Source: JBBRYB01 sp038238115
Lineage (GTDB): Bacteria > Actinomycetota > Actinomycetes > Propionibacteriales > Nocardioidaceae
Direction: 5' to 3'
Length of the DNA stretch: 12,103 bases
NCBI GenBank assembly: GCA_038238115.1
Contig: JBBRYB010000076.1
Location: 1 to 12,103, forward strand
The notes under the pieces are model-generated. The model was given only the letters and a program-made list of their open reading frames with translations, searched no databases and was not told the DNA's origin. Below are positions 6,478-12,103 of this stretch, in pieces. Every line of letters starts with the position of its first letter. The first letter of the stretch is position 1. The position numbers and the translations under genes are program-made.

Positions 6478-8015
6478 CGCGGCACCTGCTTGCTCCCGTA
6501 GCGGGTCTCGACGAGCAGCGGTTGGAGCTGGATGGCGTTGGGTACCACGTCGGCGACCTCGACGCCGCTCATCTGGGCGCGGACCTGTTCGCGGTAGCCG
6601 ACGGAGTTGTAGGCGCAGAACGGGATCAGCCTTCCGTCGGGGGTGATCTCCTCCACGCAGCACTTCATCAGCTGGCGCACGTTGAGGGTGTAGGGATCGA
6701 GGAAGTCCTGGACCACGATCATGAAGGTGTTCTCGGTGATCGTCGTGAGCGCTTCGGGGAGGTTGACGCCGCACGCGTCGGCGCAGTCGAGCGCTTCGGC
6801 GATCTTGGTGAGGCGAGCATCGTTGGTGTCGGTGCCGATGAACGCCGAGGCGCTCCACAGCTTCTCCAGGGCCTCGCGGATTTCGTAGTCGGGCACAACC
6901 CGGTTGGCGACGTAGTCGAGGTAGTCCTCGACCTGAAGCAGTCGGGGGATCGGAACGAGCCCGAAGTCGGGATCGCCGGGGGTCCCTTGGGTGAGCAGGT
7001 AGGTGACCGAGCGGCAGGTCGGGGCGCAGCAGGGGACGGGGAAGAAGTCGTCGACAGTGAGCCACTCCGGGACCTGCTTGCCGATGGCGTGCAGGACGTC
7101 GGAGTTGGTGAGTCGGGTGAGGGGGTCGAACTCGACGTGCCGGCCGGAGTGGGTGACCGGCTGGAAGACGACCGAGCGTGCTGCGGGATGGGCGAGCCCG
7201 TGGCGGATCACCGCGCCGATCTCGTGTTCGTTGATGTCCTTCTCGATGGCGGCTACCAGGGTGACGGTGAGACCGACCTCGGCGCAGTTGTCCAGTGCCC
7301 GTTGCTTGATCTCGCGCATGTCGCGCCCCCGGATGGCCAGGTGGGTGTCCTTCTCGAGTCCGTCGAACTGCAGGTAGACGTTCACCGGGCGGCCGGGGCG
7401 GTTGCGCCGGCCGAGCTCGGCGACGAAAGTCTTGTCGGAGGCGAGCCGGAGGCCGTTGGTGTTGAGGTTGACCGCGTTGATCGGTCGCTGCTGCACCAGG
7501 TCGATCATCGCGAGGATGTCCTTGTGGATGGTCGGTTCGCCGCCTGAGAACATCACGACCTCGGGTTCGCCTTCGGCGGCCACGAACGTATCCAGCATGG
7601 TCGCGCACTGCTCGAGGGTGATGCTGTAGCCGTCCGGTCCCTTCTCGCGCAGCGAACCGGAGTCCGCGAAGCAGATCGGGCAGTCCAGGTTGCACGCGGT
7701 GTTGACCTCGATGATGCCCAGGCAGGCGTGTTGCTTGTGCTCGGGGCACAGCCCACAGTCTGAGGGGCAGCCGTCCTTGACCTCGGTCTGGGTTTGCAGC
7801 GGCCGGGTGCCGGGCTTGTTGAACCGTTGCGCGGCGACGTACATGTCCGCATCGCCGTACACCCTGGCCTCGAACTCGCCGTGTTCCGGGCACCGTTTGC
7901 GCAGGAAGACCTGGTCATCGCGGGCGTTGACCTCGGCGTTGATGGTCTGCTTGCACACCGGGCAGATGGATCGGGTCAGCTCGAGGAACACCTCATCGCG
8001 ATCACGAGTCGTCAT
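6474..8015 (-). CDS. Radical SAM protein, MJ0619-like / TrsS-like class
   Basis: A 513-residue cytosolic iron-sulfur enzyme. The N-terminal zinc-ribbon-like part has CPVC (18-21) and CPEH (42-45). A second Cys cluster, GCPSDCGLC (C83, C87, C90) with C98, precedes the radical SAM motif CNLDCPIC (C108, C112, C115) and the SAM-binding GGE (158-160). The C-terminus adds CC...C (329-334), C411/C415 and KCCVEEITPDG with IPFCAYN (451-470). This is the layout of the family including MJ0619 (proposed pterin methylase), archaeal tetraether synthase Tes and bacterial TrsS, so several Fe-S clusters are expected. Known members act on unactivated carbons. Here the substrate is unknown. It is first gene of an operon with the overlapping methyltransferase and appears leaderless (see 8022-8074). 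Confidence 0.88.
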   Translation of the reverse strand: MTTRDRDEVFLELTRSICPVCKQTINAEVNARDDQVFLRKRCPEHGEFEARVYGDADMYVAAQRFNKPGTRPLQTQTEVKDGCPSDCGLCPEHKQHACLGIIEVNTACNLDCPICFADSGSLREKGPDGYSITLEQCATMLDTFVAAEGEPEVVMFSGGEPTIHKDILAMIDLVQQRPINAVNLNTNGLRLASDKTFVAELGRRNRPGRPVNVYLQFDGLEKDTHLAIRGRDMREIKQRALDNCAEVGLTVTLVAAIEKDINEHEIGAVIRHGLAHPAARSVVFQPVTHSGRHVEFDPLTRLTNSDVLHAIGKQVPEWLTVDDFFPVPCCAPTCRSVTYLLTQGTPGDPDFGLVPIPRLLQVEDYLDYVANRVVPDYEIREALEKLWSASAFIGTDTNDARLTKIAEALDCADACGVNLPEALTTITENTFMIVVQDFLDPYTLNVRQLMKCCVEEITPDGRLIPFCAYNSVGYREQVRAQMSGVEVADVVPNAIQLQPLLVETRYGSKQVPR

Positions 8016-8021
8016 GCCGTA

Positions 8022-8074
8022 ACCGTAGGTCGCGTATCGGCCCGGCTTCGGTGTCGGCGCTTACAGAAGCCGAC
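8022..8074 (-). promoter_or_regulatory. Leaderless promoter and inverted repeat upstream of the radical SAM gene
   Basis: On the minus strand TACGGT (8027-8022) fits the actinobacterial -10 TAnnnT and is followed by six bases and then the ATG at 8015. Transcription would therefore start at or next to the start codon, and no Shine-Dalgarno sequence is present. No good -35 is visible. The inverted repeat GTCGGC/GCCGAC (8053-8058, 8069-8074) surrounds a smaller GCTT/AAGC palindrome (8059-8070). It sits 38-59 bases before the ATG, where an activator or repressor could act. Confidence 0.5.
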
Positions 8075-8085
8075 CTCGTTTACGA
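8059..8085 (+). repeat. 27-bp repeat, copy 1 (operator-like)
   Basis: 22 of 27 positions match the segment at 9013-9039. The shared core is GCTTACA-n-AAGCCG-n-CCTCG. The palindromic part GCTT-ACAG-AAGC lies in the upstream region of the radical SAM operon. The second copy lies just before a plus-strand gene. Confidence 0.5.
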
Positions 8086-8269
8086 CGCATTTCTGGCCGG
8101 GTTTGATGCGTAGACCGATCGATCCGCGTGCCATGAGCGTGGCCCTGGTCCTGGCCGGCGGCAGGAGCTCGGTGCTCTGGCCACGGGCTGCGCGTGCGTG
8201 CCGTCGGAGGCGCCACAGCCCGCGCTGTGTGCTGCGGCTCGGGCGCGCTAACCCGGGGCAACGTGCCCG

Positions 8270-8713
8270 TCAACTGACCTGCCTGGCCGACACCTGCACC
8301 GCCGGAGGTCGCAGCCGGGCGCAGCGCGGACCGCCGTACTCGTCGGTGAGGTCGACGTGTGCCATCACCCGCAGGCCGGGGTCGGTCAGTGCTGTGATGC
8401 CGGTTAGATCGTCCAGCATGAGCTTGGCGCGGCGAACCATTGTGAAACTGTCGTCCGATCCTACGTTGCCCCAGGTCAGATACACGAACCGGTTCCCTGG
8501 TCGCCCCTGGACCGCGGGTCCACGGAAGTCGAACCCCTTCGGGCGCTCGACGACTTCGATGTCGGTCGACCAGACCGCCGTCTCGGTGTCCCCACGGACC
8601 AGGTCCGTTGGGTCCCGGCGAACCTGAAGGCCGACGTGCAGGTTGTCGCAGGGCTCGGCATCGACATGCCAGAACCGGCCCGGGAAGTGGTGTCCGTGGA
8701 TCTCCAGCAGCAC
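8270..8713 (-). CDS. DUF5990-like protein
   Basis: 147 residues from the GTG at 8713, with GGGAG about ten bases upstream. The frame is open further upstream, but residues before this GTG are low-complexity and unlike the family. Conserved-looking blocks are HGHHFPGRFW, NLHVGLQVRRDPTDLV, the FDFRGPAVQG/FVYLTWG block and RRAKLMLDDL, and a C-terminal GGPRCARLRPPAV. These match my memory of the DUF5990 family, common in actinobacteria and without known function. No signal peptide or membrane segment is seen. It is 254 bp upstream of the radical SAM gene on the same strand, too far to infer co-transcription. Confidence 0.72.
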   Translation of the reverse strand: MLLEIHGHHFPGRFWHVDAEPCDNLHVGLQVRRDPTDLVRGDTETAVWSTDIEVVERPKGFDFRGPAVQGRPGNRFVYLTWGNVGSDDSFTMVRRAKLMLDDLTGITALTDPGLRVMAHVDLTDEYGGPRCARLRPPAVQVSARQVS

Positions 8714-9048
8714 GACAACGAGTCTCCCAGGTGCAGGGGGACCAGCGGCGTGCCAGGCGCTGGGTCGAGGAGATGCGTGCGGAGAGGTGTGCTCGAGCAC
8801 GCGCTGCCTATCTGCCTCCAGCAGAGGGGTCCGTCCCAGGTCTGCACGCGGCACACTCGTAGGGCAGCCGGAACTCCGGCCGGTACGGCGCCAGCCACCG
8901 TGATGTCGTCGGAGATGGTTGTGGATGCAGAACCCGTCGCCGCCAGGCCGGTCTCGACCTGACCGCCGTCAGGCTCCGTCGCCCACCGAGGGAGCGCGGG
9001 CAACGTGTGCAGGCTTACACAAGCCGGCCTCGCTTTCGGGGGAGGCTG
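8714..9048. other. No gene identified
   Basis: Open frames exist on both strands but are the low-complexity Arg/Pro/Ala kind produced by GC-rich noncoding DNA. Two short minus-strand peptides, FCIHNHLRRHH and WLAPYRPEFRLPYECAAC, lie in adjoining frames near 8850-8925. They might be traces of a decayed gene, but I cannot assign them. The second 27-bp repeat begins at 9013. Confidence 0.5.
9013..9039 (+). repeat. 27-bp repeat, copy 2, upstream of the MerT-like pseudogene
   Basis: It contains a perfect palindrome GGCTT-ACAC-AAGCC (9012-9025) and ends next to the ribosome-binding site GGGGGAGG (9038-9045) of the gene starting at 9055. It matches 8059-8085 at 22 of 27 positions. The position, overlapping where a promoter must lie, suits an operator. 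Confidence 0.5.
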
Positions 9049-9054
9049 GTGTCC

Positions 9055-9428
9055 GTGAACCAGACGAACCAGGAAGCCCCCGACCACGCAGGGCGGCCTG
9101 CCTGCGATCCGCTTCGGTATCGCGGCCGGCATCACCGGGCTGTTGTGTTGCGTCGGTCCGACCGTGCTCGCCCTGCTCGGTGTGGTGAGCGCCGGCACCG
9201 CTTTCGTGTGGGCCAACGACCTCTACAACGGCTACTCCTGGCTGTTCCGGCTGGCCGGCCTCGCCCTCCTGGTCGGGCTCGTCGCGTGGGCGTTTGCGCC
9301 GCCGCAACCAGTGCAACGTGGGCGGGGCCCGCAAGACCTCGCCGCGACTTGTGCTTGCCTTGGGCATCGCGGTGGGCACCTATCTGGTCCTGTGCGCCGT
9401 CACCACCTGGCTGGGCACCTTCACCTGA
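9055..9428 (+). pseudogene. MerT-like small membrane protein, frameshifted
   Basis: The GTG at 9055 follows a strong GGGGGAGG. The reading VNQTNQEAPDHAGRPAC runs in one frame, then must shift near 9105 to read FGIAAGITGLLCCVGP and VLALLGVVSAGTAF onward (second frame). It shifts again at 9292-9294, where TTTGCG fits TTGCG with one extra T, to read RRRNQCNVGG and LVLALGIAVGTYLVL to a stop at 9428. Joined, this is about 124 residues with three membrane helices and a membrane-embedded Cys pair (LLCCVGP), as in MerT-type metal-uptake proteins. Assignment to MerT is by resemblance only. A peroxiredoxin-like pseudogene follows on the same strand after 63 bp. Confidence 0.65.
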
Positions 9429-9466
9429 GCCACCCCGAACCCGCCGCCGGAGGGCGTCGATCCCAA

Positions 9467-9487
9467 CCCCTCGCTACCCGCGAGGGG
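9467..9487 (+). promoter_or_regulatory. Hairpin covering the ribosome-binding site of the peroxiredoxin-like gene
   Basis: CCCCTCGC (9467-9474) and GCGAGGGG (9480-9487) form a perfect 8-bp stem with a five-base loop. The 3' arm contains the AGGGG that serves the ATG at 9492, so the stem would hide it until opened. Alternatively it is a weak intergenic terminator. Confidence 0.45.
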
Positions 9488-9491
9488 ATCC

Positions 9492-10033
9492 ATGTCCGCC
9501 GTAGCGACCACCTGTGCTGTCCCGCTCGACCTGTCCCTGTCCCCCCGCAGGCGCGCCAGTCGTCCTGGCCGACGTGCTCTCCCGACGGCTGACCGTGGTG
9601 CAGCTAGTGCGCTACTTCGGCTGCCTGCGGTGCCAGGAGTGGTTGATCAACTCGACCGGGCCGCTGCCGGCGAGCTGGCCCTACGGGAGGTGGGAGTGAT
9701 GACGATCGGCGGCTCTGCGGACTACCAGGCGGTATGGCTGCGGGAGGAGAAGGGAGGGGATGCCGCTCCTGGACCCCGTTCATCGCTGCCGTGACCATGT
9801 CGGCGCGGCGAAGCCGCTGGGCTGCCGGTTGGCCGATCCCCGCGGCGCCGCGTCCTACGCATGATCGCTGGCTAACGGCGACCGGCCCCAGCACGTCACC
9901 TGCGACGCCGTGCGCAGCCCAGGGTGCTCGTCCTCGACCAGGCGGGGATGGTGCGGGGCGCCACATCGGCACCGCGATCGGCCACTACCCGCCCCTGGAC
10001 GAGGTTCTCTCCGTCGTTTCACAGCTGGACTGA
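9492..10033 (+). pseudogene. Peroxiredoxin-like (AhpC/TSA, redoxin) protein, heavily decayed
   Basis: Joined over three frames this reads as a thioredoxin-fold peroxiredoxin-like protein of about 178 residues. In order: MSAVATTCAVPLDLSLSP; AGAPVVLADVLSRRLTVVQL with the active-site-like YFGCLRCQEWLI; DRAAAGELALREVGVMTIGG; SADYQAVWLREEKG; MPLLDPVHRCRDHVGAAKP; LADPRGAASYA; SPG; VLVLDQAGMVR; HIGTAIGHYPPLDEVLSVVS. Getting through requires an extra C in the run at 9541-9546, a lost base near 9651, an extra base near 9755, a TGA for an expected CGA at about 9862, a lost G near 9922 and a lost base near 9955. Family knowledge: such proteins reduce peroxides or serve as thiol redox proteins. This copy cannot make one. 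Confidence 0.75.
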
Positions 10034-10070
10034 GCGACCGCGGCTGGAGCCGAATCCGGCCGTGGAAGCC

Positions 10071-10589
10071 TCAGTCGTGCACCTGTCCCGGCGACCTGTT
10101 GCACTGGTCGGCGTCCCCGCTGTCGCTGAGTTCGCGGGTGCAGCAACTGCCACCGGACCCGGCCACGACACCTTCCTGATCGCTTGATCTCGGGTGAGCC
10201 ACAAGCGGGGCGGAAGAGCGCGGTCGGGGCCGGGCCAGCACGATCGCGACCCCCACGGCGAGTGCCGCGAGGCTGACGGTTTCGACGGCGGCATCCGGGC
10301 CGATCAGCGCCGGGCCGGCGAGGGCGTCGCGACCGAGCAGCACCAGTGTGGTCGCAGCCACCATCGCGGTCGCACCAGCGGCGGCGATCAGCCCCGGGCG
10401 CCACCCGACCCGCATCCGCCGGGTGCGGCCGACCAGGGGCCAGGCCAGAAGCGCCACGAGCGGGGCCAGGTGGTAGGTGGTTGTCGGATTCAGCATCGCG
10501 AGCCCGGCCCAGATAGCGCAGGCGCCCAGCGTCCACGCCATCCCGGGCCATCGCGACTCCAATGAGCGCAGTGTGGTCTCGTCAGGCAC
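10071..10589 (-). CDS. Four-helix membrane protein of unknown function
   Basis: 172 residues from the GTG at 10589, preceded by AAGGGGGAG with an 8-base spacer. Hydrophobic segments at about 15-33, 36-54, 65-86 and 101-118 are followed by a polar, poorly structured tail of some 50 residues that may be longer than in relatives. A small NPTTTYHLAP motif lies between helices 1 and 2. I do not recognise the family. It is the third gene of the operon, 42 bp after the radical SAM stop on the same strand, so it may be the membrane partner of that enzyme or of the periplasmic binding protein; that is inference from position. Confidence 0.65.
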   Translation of the reverse strand: MPDETTLRSLESRWPGMAWTLGACAIWAGLAMLNPTTTYHLAPLVALLAWPLVGRTRRMRVGWRPGLIAAAGATAMVAATTLVLLGRDALAGPALIGPDAAVETVSLAALAVGVAIVLARPRPRSSAPLVAHPRSSDQEGVVAGSGGSCCTRELSDSGDADQCNRSPGQVHD

Positions 10590-10600
10590 TTCGAAGCTCC

Positions 10601-10614
10601 CCCTTAGGCAAGGG
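10601..10614 (-). promoter_or_regulatory. Small palindrome overlapping the ribosome-binding site of the membrane protein gene
   Basis: On the minus strand CCCTT-GCCT-AAGGG forms a 5-bp stem whose 3' arm is the first part of the AAGGGGGAG ribosome-binding site before the GTG at 10589. It may dampen translation of the third gene relative to the radical SAM gene. The stem is short. Confidence 0.35.
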
Positions 10615-10631
10615 TTGAGAGGCAGCTCGCA

Positions 10632-11636
10632 TCAGGCGCACGGGAACCACTGTGCGGCTGAGTCGGCGTCGGCACGGAGGCGGACGAACTGCCGGCGTAC
10701 CTCTTCTATGGCCCCGCTCAACGGGAAGATTTCGGTTGTCACGAGCTGGTCGTCATGGCCCGCGCTGACCGGGTGCCAGTAGACACCGTCGGCGGTCACC
10801 GTCACTTCCGGGATCAGGGATTCCCGGGTCAGTTCGATCCCCCCCGTGGCGAAGCCACGGTGTGCCAGCGCTCGGATCACCTGATCGCCTGGTTCGATGC
10901 CCATGCCGTCCAGGAGCTCGTGGAAAGGCTCCAGCTCGCGGGTCCTCTCGGGTGGCAGGGTTGCGGCCACTCGGACCCGGAACCCTTCAGCCCGTGCGAC
11001 CCGGATGCCAGACACAGCCTTGGCCCACGACCCCTTGCCGCGGTGTCGGTCGTGCAGGTCGGCGGTCGCAGAGTCCAGGCTGATCTGCAAGGCGAGCCGG
11101 GCTCGATCCATCCGGCGCAGCGCCTCGAGCCGACGCCCGCGGAAGAGCATCCCGTTGGTCAGCAGCGTCGTCGGGAGGTGGACGGTGCAGGCGTGCACGA
11201 CCTCGTCGATGTCGGGCAGCAGAAGGGGCTCGCCGCCGGTGAGGATGAGCTCGGACACGCCCGCGTCGACCGCCTCGGCGGCGAGACGGCGTACGCGGTC
11301 CAGGCCAAGGCCGTTCCGGTCGGCCTGCGGCGAAGAGCGTGCACAGCAGTAGTCACAGGCCAGATTGCAGTCGAAATTGGTGTAGATCCACAGCCGGGTG
11401 CCGGGGACCTGGGTCGGATCGAGCTCGCCCAGGTGGTCCACGCTCGGACCGCGGCGCACCACGACGGACCCGTCGGTGATCTCCACGAGCTCGTTGCCGG
11501 TGTGCGCGCACCAGGCTGCCACCGCGCACCGGGCGGTCTCGGTATCGATCTCGGGTATCGGCACCGACACCGTGTCGTGCCGAGCCACGGCACCGACCCG
11601 CTCGACCAGGTCGAGGACGAGACCGTGGCTCACCAT
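10632..11636 (-). CDS. Radical SAM protein with TusA-like N-terminal segment
   Basis: A 334-residue protein. The ATG at 11636 lies inside the end of the upstream binding-protein gene (7-bp overlap), so translation is probably coupled. Residues about 5-62 end in AVAAWCAHTGNELVEITDG and VVVRRG. This resembles the second half of TusA-type sulfur-carrier domains (helix, then strand, TGhEL motif) but lacks the TusA Cys-Pro motif. The radical SAM motif is CNLACDYC (C90, C94, C97, with an extra C98). SAM-binding GGEP is at 134-137, followed by TLLTNGMLF and LALQISLDSA as in the MoaA/PqqE-like fold. A SPASM-type Cys cluster is not evident; the protein ends QWFPCA. Substrate unknown. It is unrelated in layout to the radical SAM protein at 6474-8015. 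Confidence 0.82.
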   Translation of the reverse strand: MVSHGLVLDLVERVGAVARHDTVSVPIPEIDTETARCAVAAWCAHTGNELVEITDGSVVVRRGPSVDHLGELDPTQVPGTRLWIYTNFDCNLACDYCCARSSPQADRNGLGLDRVRRLAAEAVDAGVSELILTGGEPLLLPDIDEVVHACTVHLPTTLLTNGMLFRGRRLEALRRMDRARLALQISLDSATADLHDRHRGKGSWAKAVSGIRVARAEGFRVRVAATLPPERTRELEPFHELLDGMGIEPGDQVIRALAHRGFATGGIELTRESLIPEVTVTADGVYWHPVSAGHDDQLVTTEIFPLSGAIEEVRRQFVRLRADADSAAQWFPCA

Positions 11637-12103
11637 CGCGGCGCGATGTCCTGCTCAGTCACTGCGGCGAATAGCGAGTCGTAGCCCTCGAGCCGGGGCG
11701 GGACCCACTGGCGCAGGCCCTCCATCTCCAGGATCGTGCGGTGATCGGGGTTGTCCCAGTCCATCGCCATCAACCGCTCGACCCACGGCCCGGTTCGCTC
11801 CTCGGGCAGATCCGGGAGGGCGGTGAAGTTGCAGTGACTGTACCGGGGCGACTCCCAGAAGACCTCGAAAGCACCGGGCATCAGCTGCTCGCGGCCGATG
11901 GCTTCCCAGGTGTTGATGCCGATGGCCGCGGCGTCGGCCCGGTCGTCGAGCACCGCACGCAGCGCGTCCAGCTCGCTACGCCCCGTGTCGCCGTGCTTGC
12001 CGACGTCGCTGTTGATCCGCAGCAGCTCCACACTGTCGGCGCCCGGGCCTTCGTGGTCGAGGTAGTAGACAGGCAGGATGGCGGCTTGGGCGGAGTCCTT
12101 CGA
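11630..12103 (-). CDS. PhnD-like (phosphate/phosphonate type) periplasmic binding protein, 5' end outside window
   Basis: The frame is open to the window edge: 157 residues of the C-terminal part are present (SKDSAQAAILPVYYL...), so the signal peptide and true start are not visible; a GTG at 12031 is internal. Conserved features of the PhnD-type binding-protein fold are INSDVGKHGDTGRSE, the repeated-lobe segment LDDRADAAAIGINTWEAI, SPRYSHCNFTALPDLP and LEMEGLRQWVPPRLEGYDSL. Family members bind phosphate, phosphite, phosphonates or other oxyanions, and AioX-type relatives bind arsenite. The ligand here is unknown. No permease or ATPase gene follows; instead a radical SAM gene overlaps its end, so it may act as a sensor or a dedicated delivery protein. 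Confidence 0.78.
   Translation of the reverse strand, partial: SKDSAQAAILPVYYLDHEGPGADSVELLRINSDVGKHGDTGRSELDALRAVLDDRADAAAIGINTWEAIGREQLMPGAFEVFWESPRYSHCNFTALPDLPEERTGPWVERLMAMDWDNPDHRTILEMEGLRQWVPPRLEGYDSLFAAVTEQDIAPRW

Noticed and set aside
6468..7547. Long plus-strand open frame of 359 codons opposite the radical SAM gene
   Set aside because: It is the complement of a clearly coding minus-strand gene with intact Fe-S motifs. Its product has no recognisable domain, and long antisense frames are normal at this GC content.
8840..8930. Peptides FCIHNHLRRHH and WLAPYRPEFRLPYECAAC in adjoining minus-strand frames, possibly a zinc-binding or HNH relic
   Set aside because: They are short, in different frames, and resemble no family I can name; left as unassigned.
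8476..9216. Minus-strand open frame of 246 codons overlapping the DUF5990-like gene
   Set aside because: It runs through the DUF5990-like coding region in another frame and through the MerT-like pseudogene antisense. Composition is low-complexity and no motif is conserved.
1..12103. CRISPR arrays, tRNA or rRNA genes, integrase attachment sites
   Set aside because: No regularly spaced repeats, no tRNA-like cloverleaf or rRNA segment, and no site-specific integrase gene was seen on either strand.

Overview
The window is high-GC DNA with frequent GTG and TTG starts, a leaderless-type promoter and protein families typical of Actinomycetota (probably a mycelial or Pseudonocardia-like genus; the genus cannot be fixed from sequence alone). 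It is accessory-type DNA: nested insertion sequences on the left, several short operons in the middle and right, and two decayed genes.

Left third (1-3390): a nest of three IS families, all reading on the minus strand. An IS3-family remnant (orfA plus the 5' part of orfB, with its outer end near 3390) is joined in frame to an IS30-family transposase gene. The IS30 gene is split by a complete, intact IS110-family element (about 150-1503). The split is exact: the reading frame stops at the codons for Asn-Glu-Asn-Thr at 1504 and resumes at Asn-Gly-Leu-Leu-Arg-Gln at 148, with no target duplication. The long leader of the IS110 transposase (1233-1503) carries an apparent bridge RNA, with two stem-closed loops whose guide segments match the IS30 target and the element's own joined ends.

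Middle (3391-8713): a full-length membrane-anchored UbiB/AarF-type (ABC1) kinase-like gene on the plus strand faces a minus-strand operon. The operon encodes a radical SAM protein of the MJ0619-like/TrsS-like class, an overlapping class I SAM methyltransferase and a truncated SRPBCC-type remnant. A hairpin terminator lies between the converging units. The radical SAM gene looks leaderless, with an inverted repeat just upstream. A DUF5990-like gene follows.

Right (9049-12103): a plus-strand pair, a MerT-like small membrane protein and a peroxiredoxin-like (AhpC/TSA) protein, is recognisable only by joining frames. Together they carry at least seven frameshifts and one nonsense codon. Facing them is an apparently intact minus-strand operon: a PhnD-like periplasmic binding protein (cut by the window edge), a radical SAM protein with a TusA-like N-terminal segment, and a four-helix membrane protein.

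Together the right two thirds look like a metal, metalloid, thiol or oxyanion handling island with two distinct radical SAM operons, part of which has decayed. The substrate of neither radical SAM protein can be read from the sequence. A 27-bp element present both upstream of the first radical SAM operon and just upstream of the decayed pair suggests they once shared a regulator.
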